Assembly: GCA_024734555.1 (NCBI GenBank)
Contig: JANPWX010000123.1
Location: 266,241-330,240 of the forward strand
DNA length: 64,000 nucleotides
Direction: 5' to 3'
Origin: Trochalopteron elliotii
Taxonomy: Eukaryota > Chordata > Aves > Passeriformes > Leiothrichidae
Of this stretch, positions 46,411 through 59,000 are shown piece by piece. The translations under genes were made by a program, and so were the position numbers. Positions within the stretch are counted from its first letter, which is position 1. The number at the start of each line of letters is the position of its first letter. The notes under the pieces were generated by a model. That model saw only the letters and a program-made list of their open reading frames with translations, was not told where the DNA came from and searched no databases.

Positions 46411-48095
46411 GTGATGTCTTGATTTAATTGTGTATTTTAAAAATAATCTTCAATATTGTAGAGTGAGTTTTTTCATGGGGATGAGGGCTTAGATTTCCAA
46501 TTCCTGATGTTTAGAGCCTCTCTGAATTTTGGAAGATGGCATGGCAGGAGTTTCTCTTGGTTCAAATTCCCCAAACACTGTGGTTCAGTGCTTACATATA
46601 AGCAGAAAGAGATTCTGAGCTCTGGGAAGTCTGGCAAAGGGGTCAGAACAGAAGCTGGGTATTGCATCAGTGCACTTCTGTCATCTCTTTAACATTGCAT
46701 GGAGTGCAGAGGTCAAACCGATGGCATCCCCAAACAGTGCAGAGTATTCAAAATACCTTCAAAACCTCAGATCAAACTGGAAGTTAGATTAGAAACTGAG
46801 TTAAATGTTTTGGAGAAGTGCTGGTTTAGATATTTTGTGGGTTTGTGTTGGAAAGGTGCACTGTTCTGCTTTGGCGCTGAGAAAAAATGTCAAACACAAA
46901 AAAAAGGGGGAAAAAAACAACAAAAAATCAACCAATCCCCACTTTTGAAGTTGAAAGTTGCATAAACCTGTGTGGATTTCTTTGGCTTGCACGTTTATGC
47001 CAAGGCTGGAGGGCTCTGCCAGGACATTTGTAGTGCCCTGTGACAGTCTGTGCATGCTGTTTGTGTCTGCACATGGAACGAGGAGCAGGCAGGAATTTCC
47101 CTCCTGACAGATGTTGTGATCAGTCTTCTGTCAGACCCATCTCTAAATAAACCTGTTATTTACACGTGGTTCGAGTGACTGGAAATGCAATTTCAGGGAC
47201 TGCTTTGATGCCATTGAGGGTCAGTGGGGAAACTCCCACTAACTCAGCCAGGGTTTCACATTTTGCCCTCAGGGGACAACCAATGAACCTGGAAAATGGT
47301 ACCAAGTGTACCCTCAGACTGATGGCTTTTGGAATGATTCTGCTTCTTGCACAGTTTTCAGTTATGTTTATTTTCAGAATAAAGCAAACATTGGAGCTCT
47401 TGCTCCAGTAGCAATGAAATATTTCTTACATGAGGTACTTGGTGATCCTGTCTGTTCTGACTGTGCAGAACTGGGGAGGTACCACCAGAAACAAATTGGG
47501 CTGCCCAGAGCTGAAGGAATTGGTTTAATAGGATGTAGAGAAAATCCTCTTTCCTGTCTGCAGGTAACAATTTCCACTCATTTGGCCAGTTTTGTGCTGC
47601 CTCTTTTCTGCTCCTTTTTGGTGCATCTCTTTTAGCTGTTAGACATCCCAGGTGTGGATTCAATTAAAAGTGTGCAGCAGCATCAGCAGGGTGCTGACCC
47701 AGAGGAACATTCCTGGGGTGGTTGTTCCAAGGGAAAACTTTCCCCAGCTTTTCCTCTGCACCCTCTCATTGTGCCTGTGTGGCTCAGGGGCAGGAGCAGC
47801 AGACGAGATCCCACGGAAAGCTGCTTAAAGCAATTGGATTTGGGATGTGCTGAATGCCTCAGCAAACCTTAAAGCTGGATGCTCCAGTGGAGAGAAAACC
47901 TCATTTTGTGCAGTGCTTATTAGCTCCTCTAAAGAGGTTTAGGAGCAGATCCTCTGAAACCACCCTGCTCTGGAGGTCCCACCCAGCCTGGCTGGGAGGG
48001 GTCAGGTGGCTTTGAGGAAACACCTTTGGCTTGACATAAAAACAGGCTGTTCAAAGCCATCATCACTGCAAAGCTGGGGTAACAAGAATAGAAAC
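46411..48095. other. single-copy non-coding DNA, weak exon candidate inside
   Basis: An A-rich tract lies at about 46880-46932. The interval 47273-47563 is open for 97 codons between an acceptor-like 'tttgccctcag' and a donor-like 'ctgcag|gtaaca', but no protein family is recognised and the minus strand is also open there, so no exon is called. Confidence 0.4.
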
Positions 48096-48302
48096 ACACA
48101 TAAATAAAATAAATATATGAAACACATATAAAAATATATGTATTATATACTGAATGTAATGTATAAATATATAATTTATGTATGATATATTGTATGTCAT
48201 GTATAAATATATATATACACACACTTATATAAGGTAGTCCACCTTATATAGGTATAATATAGATATATCTATATAATTATATTATATATAGATAGATATA
48301 GA
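48096..48302. repeat. TA-rich simple sequence with palindromes
   Basis: Almost entirely A and T with short TGTA, GATA and CACA interruptions. It contains a perfect palindrome with arms 48226-48235 (tatataaggt) and 48241-48250 (accttatata) around a 5-base loop. Likely unstable in length. Confidence 0.9.
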
Positions 48303-50999
48303 TGGGTTTTGGCATGTTTAAGGGGTTCTTTGCCCATGAAGAGCTGTTCAGCAGTGGGCCTGAGGCTGATGAGTTCTGTGTCTGGGGAAGGAGCGCTGCT
48401 CTTCCTCCCGGGTACACTGACGACTTTATAAAATCAGCACCTCATGCAATTCCAGCTGCTGCCAGCTGAGTTCCCTCTCCATCCACAGCTTCCCGTGGAT
48501 GTGGTCTCACTCCTCTGCATGCTCTGATGGAATGGTGCCCTGGCCGAGCACCTTGCTAAAGCCCTCAGCACAGGTGGCCGATAATCTGTTTTAATTATAG
48601 TTAACGTGCTTAATTTCAGAAGTGATGTTTAAAGCTGACAGGAGGTTCCAAAGAGCTTTCCAGCTCTGCCTTCCCAGCCTGGCTGGAGTCACACGGGCTC
48701 CAGCTCGCAGGCTTTTAAATTATTTACCCAAAATTAGCTTTGAAGGGAAAATTAAAAATAAAAAAGGAAGCAAGAAATTGAAGTTTGACTCTATTAAGAA
48801 CTTGATAGAGGAATGGAATGGAAATCAGAGCTCTCATAGGAGCACTTTGGCTTCTGCTGATCTGCAGGGAATAACGGGTGAGTTTTGAAAATCTCGTTGG
48901 TTTTCATTCCCCCCCTCAGTTTCTCCCTGCCCCCCATCCCTGTTCCCCCTTTCAAACACTAAGCAACTCCACTTATTTTACATTTTCCGTGCCTTTTGCA
49001 GTGGTCAGCCCTGTTAGCAGGTGAACAGAGTGATGTGAATTGATAATTCCCTTCCCAAAAGGGGTCCTGGCTGCTCTGCACATGATGCCTCCAGGTCTGG
49101 GGCTTGGTTTGTTTTTTTTTTTTTTAATTTGGCTGTAGAAACAAAAGCCGTGCATGTGTTTAACTTCCTGGCTGCTCGCAGGGCTGCCAGGCTGCCTGGG
49201 CAGCTGCTGGAGCACTCCATCATTTTAATATGAACTAAAGCCTGCTCCCCTCAGCGCTCCACACACGGCAATCTGTCTTCCAGGCGAAATTAAAACCGGT
49301 TTTAGCATCTGATTAGCCGTGTAATCCAGCAGTCCAGGGGGTGTGGAGAACAAAGGCAGTGGGCAGGCAGGAGGGGGTGCGTGCATCCCCTCTTCTGGTG
49401 TTCTGCAGGTCAGGACAGGCATTTGTGGAAATTACCCCTGCTCGGTGTAAAGTGTGCTCAGCCAGGATCGGCACTGAGCAGCACAAGGTGCTAAACTCCC
49501 CCTTTAATCTCAGAATTTCAGCTCTGCCCGTGGCTGCTCTCACTGTGTGAGGGGCTCCAAGTCCCCCCGAGGAGACAACCCTGCAAGAGAGGTTTCTTTC
49601 TTTCTTTTGCTTTAATTTTCCTGCTATTTAATAGTCTTCCTTTTAACCCACGCAGTGCCTGGATAGGTTTTCCCCCTGAAAAAATGATTCCTGGTGCTTT
49701 GCAGCTGAGACATTGAGATAATTGCTTTTCCCAGCCCTTGCCCTGTGCTTGCATAGATTTTATATCTGTTCCCCACTTCAAAGTATCCCTCCTTCCTCCT
49801 CCAGTATTCCCAAGCACAGCTGGAGAGTCCAAAGAGCAGTTTGGAAATTCTATCAAGGCAGTATTGAAATGTCAGATAGTGGAAGCACGTGGGGTTTCAG
49901 TTCCTGAGTCCCAGAGCTACAGATGTGATGTGAAAACAATCATCCAAATGCACAAACTGCAGCCACAGATTGTGGGATTGCAGAGATTGTTTATGTTTAA
50001 CAATAAAGCAGTGATTTGATATCGTATGTGATTTCTGGGCTATTAAATTCTTTATGTTATGGTGAGCAAGCTTTCAAAACCTTCATGTGATGAAGCTGCA
50101 GATGTTTTGGCAGCAGTGGAAATTTGGGACTCTGCTATTGCCTCATCAGCTACTGCTCTCTGTTGGGTTTGGGGTGGTTTTAGCAGTTTTGGGGCTGAAA
50201 TGAAACAAAAAGTGTATTTGACAGAGCAATGAACTGCCTGCTGGGGCAGGGCAGGGAGGTTCTGCTGCTGAGCAGATCTCTGGGAATTCAGACAAACCTG
50301 TGGTTTCTCTTTAGGAAGAGCTCCACGTGCTGTCTGTAGCTGGGAGCATTAACTCAGCGTGGTTGTGTGTTGTGCCAGGTCTCATTTGAGAGGTTCCTGG
50401 GAGTTTGGGTGATCCCAGAGGCCATAAAATGTGGTGTGATTTGGGATTGTGCCCAAACCCCACATCCTGAGGGAACTGTGTTGGGTGGATGTGCTCATGT
50501 TGGGGAGCACAGGGAAATACAGCTGGCTGTTTACTCCACACCTCTTCCTTCCAAAGCTTTTCTGAAATGTTACCTACAAAGCTTTCCACGGCATTTTTTC
50601 AGGTGAAACAATTGCAAACTGAGGGAAAAGAGGAGCAAGTACTGGAAGTGGCAATGTCAGCTTGGAACAAGGCTCTGGAAGAAATGGGGAGCTGCAGCAG
50701 GAAGGACAGAGGTGTCTGGGGAGGGCTCAAATCCCCTGAGGGATTGAAGTGAATCATTTAAGTCCTCAGTCTTTATTACTGAGTCAAACTGCCCTCCTTT
50801 GTCATAAACTGCTTTGCAAAAGGTCATCCTTCCTCTGGGCCTTATTGCAGTGCCACATAACGTGGATATTTTGGTGGTTTGGAGTTAAATAGGAACAGGA
50901 GCTGCAAGCAATTACACTCCTTTACAGAGGTAGCAATTATCAGTTAAAGGCACTCAGGCAATTATACATCTGGCTAGTGGAATTGTTACTGGAGATACC
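48303..50999. other. single-copy non-coding DNA
   Basis: No supported exon. A T-run lies at about 49112-49126. Around 48560-48620 and 49235-49330 the sequence is repeat-free and carries homeodomain-type TAAT/ATTA cores and some CpG. Confidence 0.45.
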
Positions 51000-51025
51000 A
51001 AAAAAAAAAAAAAAAAAAAAAAAAA
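51000..51025. repeat. poly(A) run, 26 bases
   Basis: An uninterrupted A-run. No processed transcript is recognised upstream of it, so it is called a simple tract and not a retrocopy tail. Confidence 0.95.
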
Positions 51026-53265
51026 GTATGAAGATCTGAAAGATCTTTACACTTTAAATACTCATCCAACCTGTAGTACAAAACTTGGCCTGCCCAGGTA
51101 AGGGAGAACTGTGTTATGTGGATGCATCAATGTGTATTTACAGATAAAATAATATACACAAGGCTCCAAAGGGAAGTTTTGCTGTTTCAAAGTGGGGTCA
51201 AATTCATTCAGTTGAATGCTGGGCTCCCCAGCAAAGCCTGTCTGTCCTGCCTGCTCTCAGGGCTGGATATTTGATGTTTATCCTCATATATGAGTTAAGC
51301 TGGAATTCCTGAGATGGAGAAAAATCTTTGAAAACTTTCAAGGACAGAATTGAGGCCCAAGTGTGAACTTTGATAGGTTTGAGGAGGGCTGAGTGTTGGT
51401 TCAGGGCTGGTTTTAGTTAAAAATGCAGTCAGTGCATCAGCTGTACCATTAAAGGAAGATGCTGTGGCATCTGAGGGGAATTTCTTTATTTAGCAGGAAT
51501 ATTAAGTGTGAAATGCCACAGCTGAACAGATAATTGAAGGAGACAGTCAGCCCTGCTCAGTACCCCCAGTGTCCCTGGCTGGGGGAATTATTCAGGCTTT
51601 TAAAGTCCCATTAAAGTGCTCTGCTGGCCTCATGGAAAATCCTCCTTCTGCACTCACTCCCACTCAGGAGACCTGGAGAACCTGAAAATTTAGTGCTACA
51701 AGATAGGCTTAATTCTTGCAGAAGGTTCCATTTAGTGTTGATGCACTTGGAAAATTAGAAAAGATAAAATTGCACTGCTGTATCACACGTTCAGGAGGTT
51801 CTGTGCAAGGCAAATGCAACATTTTGGAACATAACATGCAAAAAAAAAGTGATGATAATTTGGACAGCACAATGTGTGTGTCCTGTACAAGCAGTGCCTG
51901 TGTTCCTTGTTTTCTAGTGAGAAAGGGAATCTGTGTTCCAATGGAAACAAAAGGGATAAAATAATCAAGGTTTCAGGAGGGCTGTGTGTGGGAACACAGG
52001 GGCTCAGTCCCAGCTGCCTGGGCAGTGGAATTACCATTCCCATTACCCAGGAAACCCCTCCAGCTCCCAGGGAACCCAGGCCCAGCTCTGTCCTTAACCA
52101 GGGACAAAGGTTATGGTGGCCTTAAACCAGAGCAAACTCAGTTATTGCTTTAAATTCACTTAAAATTTAACCCACGATTCATTTTGTCATCTGATCTGAA
52201 ATAATAACAAAATAAATCTCGATTTATCAGTGTAAGGAGGGTTTAATTTCCTCTGCCACAAGTCAGCCCTGCGGCCCTGATGCCTCTGAAGGAGTCCCAA
52301 GCTGAGATTTTTGAGGCAGAATCCCAGGAATCCCACAGGGATCAGGGGGTTTGTGAGCTGCAGTGCTGTGGTTAGGCTTTAACCTGGGTGAGGGAATGGT
52401 AATTATTAGTTTGTGATCAAACCAAAGCCCATGCTGCTCGTGGGGCTGATGTGTTATCTGAGTGGCTCAGGGTGATGCAAGCACCTCTGAAAAGCCAAGT
52501 GCAGGCACGTGGAGGAGAGGCAGGTGACTCTGGGGAATGCATTATTCAGGAGCCTGCTCTCAGTGATAAGCAGAGCACTGCAAATTCATGCCATTGCAAT
52601 TACAGGGCAATATTTTAATTATTGATGCAAAAAGAGAATTTGAATGGCATTAACTGCAGCTGGTAAATTTGTCACTAAAGGCAGAAAAGGGGAATTTGGT
52701 TCATTTATTGTGCTTTGGAAGCCAGGTGAGAAAGTGTTTTCACTCCTTACACAGTAATATTTTCTTTTCTGCTTCCCACAAGACAAAGAGCACCTGCCCA
52801 AGCAGCACATCTGGATAAACTGAATCCAAATACTTCCAGGAGAGTGGGCCAAGGAATTCTCTCCAATATTTAATTAATTGTTTTATGGGAATGGGGAAAA
52901 CAGAAGCCAGAGAAGTGCAAGTTAATGTAATTTTCATCTTGGAGGGAAAGGAATGATTTAAACAATGGTTAATGTGTGAGAGCCTGCTACTGCTTTTTGA
53001 CAGAACTGTGCAACAGCCAAAATGCAACTTAATTCTGCTGCCTTGGCTCTGTAATTGATGGGGCATTCATGGACTTGAATTGAAACAGACTTGACTTCTG
53101 TCTCAGAGCTTGCTGTGGGTTTGTGCAGGGTGCCAGGTGTCCCAGGCACTGCTCTCCAAACCTTTTGATGTAATTCTGATAATTCCCCAAGCATGGCAGT
53201 AAATTAGAATTACTGCAGAGCAGCCGAGTTTAAGTGCAGTCTTAAGGATGCTGCACTAGATAAAC
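51026..53265. other. single-copy non-coding DNA
   Basis: No recognisable exon or repeat. Confidence 0.5.
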
Positions 53266-53390
53266 TTTAATATTATTTATTAAAGAACATTATAATACTA
53301 TTTTATAATTATAATATTACTTAATATCTTTAATATTTTATTAATATTCTTTATTCTTCTTTAATATTAATATTTAATAATGTCTGTTAC
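53266..53390. repeat. (TAATAT)n AT-rich low-complexity
   Basis: Nearly pure A/T with loosely repeated taatat and ttaatat units. A simple AT-rich tract in single-copy flanks. Confidence 0.85.
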
Positions 53391-55982
53391 AACAGTCATT
53401 GTTCAATCTGTAGGTGACACAGAGGGCCAGAGGTGACAGCTCTGGGATGGTTTTGTCAGGAGAATCCAAGCAAACAATGTGCATGTTTTAATAGGTAATA
53501 GGTGACCAGCTAATAGGGGATTTTAATAGGTTATATTAATTTTGATGGGTAACAGCTGAATGTAAAGCAGAGAGTCTGTAACTGGGGTTGGAGCCCACGC
53601 TGGATGGGAATCCTCTCCCAGGGAATTGGTTCTGTGGAGCTCAGGGAGCTGCTGAGGGGCAGTGGAGCTTTGGTGGAGCCAAAATGACCTGCTCTGAGTC
53701 TCTCCAGCCTTTGGGAAGGCTGGGAGGATTTTGGTGGCTCCTCTCTTTGGAAACTCAGTGTGTAGGATTTGTTTCCAGCTCTCAGGACAAACAGCTGATG
53801 AGATTGCTGCTTTGTGTTCTGTGCAGAGTCTGACTGATAACTCCCTGCACACAGGCTGGGGTGTTTCAGCTCGGACAGGCTGAGCACAGGCTTGGGGAGC
53901 ACCCATCATCACCTGCTGCTGCAAACAAAGGACTCAGGCTCCTGGAACTGGCACCTTCAGCTGCACAATCAGCCCTGCTTGGAGCTTTGGGGATGTTTTT
54001 TTCTGTTTTCTAATAATTTCCTCCAATGGCAAACCAAACTCTCCCTTGCTATTGCCTGAGGCCAGGGCTCACCAGCTGTCAAAGTGCAATAAATCTATTT
54101 AAATAAATATAGCATTTCCAGCTGTAATGAAGATGTGTAAATGCCATCAGAGTTCCACCTCTTGACACCCCAGGGCCGTGGTGCCCTGGCCAGTGGGAGT
54201 TTGTACATTTAGGGTAAAGGTACAACTACAAATGACCAGTTTGCACATTCCTGGGTTTCTGTAGGGCCCAGGCCTGCACATCACACTGGGCGTGGGAGGA
54301 TGAGGTGCTGGGCACTTCCCTGCAAGGACCTGACCTCTGCATGTTCTGGATACTGGTGTAAATTGGTGTTATGCCCCACCATGACATCACTTGGACAGCT
54401 GGGATTTGGGCAGAGTGTGCACCTGCTTTGCAGAAGTACAAACTAATCCCATTTGGGGCTAAAAAAAGCCCAGTTTGTGGGTAGAGTGCTGGCTCAGAGC
54501 CTCCAGTGTCCTGTTCCCCAGGGGATTTCCTCCAGCATTACCTCAGCTTGTGGTGCCACAGGGCTCCATCACTAAAAATGAGCACTGTGTTTCTCACACC
54601 TCATAATTCATTCTGAATATATCTTAACTGTAAAAAAAGAACTGTTTTACTTCAACACTGAGCTGAAGCACTGCTGGCTATAACTGTTTACATCAGGAAG
54701 TCATTGTAAAAACCATTGTAAACCCCATCCCCCTTGGAGGTCCTGGGAAGTTTGGTAGCACTTGGAGTACTGAGCAGTGCTGCTGGTGGCACCAGAACCT
54801 CAAAATGCACAAGATGTGATGTGTCCTTGTGATTTCAGCTTGCTCCTACCACGACCAAGTTAAAGCTGATTCCCTCTTTCAGTGTATCCAACAGAACAGT
54901 TCCTTCCTGGGAAACCATTCCCAAATTTTGCCAATTCATCCCCCAGTGGAAAAGCTTTCTGAGGAGCAGGGAGGGAAGATGAATGCTGCTCCTTTGCTGC
55001 AGATAGGGACAGGCTGTGCCAGCTCATCACAGGACTGTGCTCAATGAGATTTTTTTAATGCAGCCATTTCCCTTTTCTCCACATCTTGCAGTGCTGCTCT
55101 CGTTCTGTTTTGTGCTGCCACGCTTCACATCTTCTGTAAGAAATGAAGGTACAGGTCATGGGGAGTTAATTGGGAGCTGAGCTCTTCCCACAGGCCATGG
55201 GAAGACCATTTGGAGACAGAAATAGAAAAGCTGCCCTAATGTTCCTCCAGCCCTGGCTTTTGGGAAGAGCTTTGACTCGTGTCCTTCACAGGCTGGGGTG
55301 GGGTGAAGGATCCTCTTGGGATTTTGGGTGCAGGTCTGTGGCCAAGTGCAGTGAGCTGACAGAATGAGAGGACACCAGACCAACCTTACCTTTATCCTCA
55401 CGTAAATACCTTTTTAAAAATACAGCTATTTTTAGGAATAGTGAATTTAGTGAATTAGCACTATTCTTTCTGTGTTTCCATCCTTCAGCTGAGCACTTGG
55501 CATTTTAGCAGGAGGTGTTTTTAAAGCTGACCTGGTGCCAAACTAAAGGACAAATTCCTGTTTGCTGGGGATCGTGAGCATTTTTCATGATCCAGCTCTT
55601 TACTCAATTCTCCAAAGCTCTGAGCAGTCATACAACCAAAGACACCCCCACTAGCACAGGCAAAGGAAAGTTATTTCAAATATTGACACTTCCTATGGAT
55701 TTCTTTAGCTGTTTCCCCAGCTTTTCTTGTTTGTAAAGGTAGAAAGAGGAGGAGAAGAAAAAGGGAGGAGGAGAAAAAGGGTTTTTCAGGTGAATAAAAA
55801 CTAATTATTCCATCCAGATTGAAAGTCAAGGGCTCTGTTTCCAGCTCTGTGGCTGGCTCCTGATTGCTCCTTGGCATGATGGCACCTCGTGACTCACATT
55901 CCAAAGGGCTCCGGAAGGAGCAGCTCCTGGTTCTGCATGAGCTGCACCAGCTGCAGGACCTGTGTGAGGGGCAACTGAACCA
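53391..55982. other. single-copy non-coding DNA
   Basis: No supported exon. A purine-rich run (gaggaggagaa-type units) covers about 55739-55785. Confidence 0.5.
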
Positions 55983-56007
55983 CCCCCCCCCCCCAAAAAA
56001 AAAAAAA
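55983..56007. repeat. poly(C) followed by poly(A)
   Basis: About 12 C followed directly by about 13 A. A compound homopolymer that is also a likely site of length error in sequencing. Confidence 0.9.
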
Positions 56008-59000
56008 CCCAACCAAAAATCTAAAAAACACCCCTAAAACTCAGGAAGGTTTGGGGATGGGTGAGGGGGTTGGGTTTTTCCAGCCAGAAATCTGCCTGGT
56101 TTTTTTTTCACTGTGCAACAGCTGAGGGTGGTGTCAGAATCTTAACCTTGCCCCAGTGTCCTGGGGTGGTGTCCAAAAAATATTTGAAATTATTTTCTTC
56201 AAAATATTCCTCTTTTAACATGGTTTCCTTGAACTATACAAGACTCTGGGCCAGTCAAACGATCCAAAGAATTGTCCAGCAATGCAAAAGCTGCCCACAA
56301 AATTTTAATCTTGAGTCTACATAACGTCTGCACTTTTTCACTGATCACTGGGTGGGATTAAAACCACCCTGTAGAGGCTGAGCACAGTCTGGCTCCCAGT
56401 ACCTGTGTTCCAGTTGTTGCTCTTTGTAAAAACGTAGAGAAATTTCTGTTAAACTTCAATTTCCTTTTTATTCTAGGCCAATATTTTTCTTGCGTGTTTT
56501 TTCCTTTGGGTTATTCTGCATCTGAGCCTCCTTTTTTCTGAAAAATTAGTTAAAACAAAAAAAAAGGCTGAAAATCTCAATAACAAAGAAAGCAAATCCC
56601 AATGATTCAGATTCAAAACCCTTTTTTCAAGTCCAAGTGCTGTTCCCTGTGAGAAAGAGATGAGCTGCTTTTTGCAAAATGGACCTTGGAAAATGAATTT
56701 TATTATGAATCTCTTTCTTTGTAATATGCTTATCTCAGTTAGTCACAGTCGAGTATTAAAATTTTCTATCAGTCATGACTGTATGTTCATGGGCTACAGG
56801 TCCCATGGATGATTTTCTGTGACTTGCATTTTGGACCAGCTCTGAGGAGATACAAATGAACAGTCTGTGCTGGGAAGCCTTAACCAACTGTAGTTAAATA
56901 TGGAGAAGTCTTAAAAATTAAATCGAGATTTTGCTCTTTTGTCACCAGAAGTGTAGGAGAGAAAAAAGGCAAAGATGAAATAACTGGAAACTGGGGAAAA
57001 GGATCAAATTCTTCATGTTTTTATGAGGGAATGGTCATGTGCAAGTGGCCTCTATCTAAGCAAGACATGAGAGGGTTTGCCTGACTCACCTGGTGCTGGG
57101 AGCACCTCATGATGCAGCTAAAACACAGCCCCTGCTTCAATAAGAAATTAAACATACCCGTGATCAGGATATCCCAAATGCAGCTGCCAAGTTTGTGTGG
57201 AAGGAGTGCAAAGGAAATTAGGAGCAGCAGGAGTAACTTGAATTCTGGGAAGCACTTCAGGTGCAGGAGGTGAGGGGAAGGCTGCTGAGAACCTTCCCAA
57301 AGCCTTGGGGAGGGGAGAGGAGAGGAGGAGCCAGGAGCAAATGCAGAGTGACAGGGAGGTGTCCTGTGAGAGTGCAGGGGTGGGAAAGACTCCATGGGAA
57401 GTGACAGTGGAAAATCCCCCAGGGTTCTGGTGTAAACGAGCTCTGTAGTGAGGGGAGACACGGGGAGCTGGGGTCTGCCAAGGTGATCCAGCTGCTCAGG
57501 GGCTGTGAGACATAAAATACTGCCAGGGTATGAAATCCATCCCAGGGTGGGTAACCCCAGCCCAGGCACTGCAGGGCTAAGTTTGACAGGCTGAGCTGGA
57601 GTGGTTTTGCTCTGGGTTGCAATCAGTTGTCCTGGAGAACCAAGGCAATGTCTGAGCATGACAAGGCTTCCCAAGGAAATGAGGGACTGTTGGAATGGTT
57701 TGGTCAGCGATGGTCATTGATGGCACTGCAGTGCCTTGGCTCTCAGGTGCTTGGAGACAAGGCAGTGCTGTCACAGAACACCTTCTTGCTGGGGAAGAGC
57801 TTGGAATTGTCTCCTTAGGCTGTGTTAAAATGTAAAATACACAGGCTGTGTGCTCTGTCCATGCCCTGGGGTAGGGTCAGGAGAGCTGCAATGGGGATTT
57901 TGTTCAGTGGCTGCACAGAACCCAAACTAGCACATGCCAGGATGAGAATTAAAATACATACAGGGAACATATTTCTCTATTTCCCAGATTTTCAGCACTG
58001 GCTGAGCTTTGTTTCAGTCCCCAGCAGTTTCTCTTCTTTACAGATGAGCTGGAAGGTGTCAGGTCCAGGATTCATCACCTCCACTCCTGGAGGTGTCAGG
58101 CACTCAGGATGGGAGCTGTGCACAGGAGCTGTGTGAGCCCAGCAGCAGGAAGGAAGCAGGGTTCAGACTGATGCCCTTTTAGCTGTAATTTGCAGTCTGC
58201 AGCCAGTCAAGGCAAAGCTTCCTGGCACTTTTATCTCACCTGTGGGCCTGCTTTAGGACAGGGGTAATTCTGAGAAGTGCTTGTTGGTATTTCCCTGAGT
58301 TTCCAGGAGTAAAGAAAAGTGAGTCAGAATTACGTGGTGGTGAGCTTTGTCTGCTTGGACTTTGAGGGAGAGCTCCCCTGAGAAGGTGCTGGACTTTTAG
58401 CTCATGTAAAAGGTGCAAATGACACTGTTTTAAAGCAAACCAGCCACTCCAGTGTCATTCTACAACTTTTATCAGGACTTCTGCCAACACTCCCTTTCCT
58501 GGGACAACAGAGCCCTTTTGGACTCCTCATGCTCTGACCTGTGCCTCATCCCAGGTGTCTGAGCTCCACACTGGGAGCTTTTCTGCCTCTGAAGGTCAAA
58601 ATCCTGCTGGTGACATCACAACTGATGCGCTTCCAAAGGGGCTGAGCCCACGGAATTGCTGGGAGGTTTCAAGATGAAAACAGAAGGAGAAGTGAATCAG
58701 CTCTTACGAAACAATGACCTCCTCCATCTCCCCAAACAACTTCAGCAGTGCAGCAAAAATAACACAGAGGAACACCAAGCTGTTCCCAGAGTGAACAAGG
58801 GATCAGGTTTGCAGCTCAGGGGTCTGATGGAGCAGGAGGATGATGCCCTGCTCCAGTCAGCCCCACCAGCTCATTGCTCTCCCTCACTCCATCTCCAGCT
58901 GCTCTGGAAGCATGCAGCCTCAATACTCTGGGGTTTTATTCTAATTATTGCAACAGTGATGGAAATTGTTCTTACCAATATGTATTTCAATAACATTTTG

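Noticed and set aside
51000..51025. Poly(A) run as tail of a processed pseudogene
   Set aside because: No exon-like or gene-like sequence precedes it and no flanking duplication was seen.
57021..57674. 217-codon minus frame
   Set aside because: Long but low-complexity (Pro/Leu/Ser), no domain, no splice or promoter context, and another frame of 121 codons covers the same bases.
58076..58095. Small hairpin cacctcca/tggaggtg as regulatory element or CR1 piece
   Set aside because: Eight-base arms occur by chance in 64 kb, and the CR1 resemblance is limited to a few bases.
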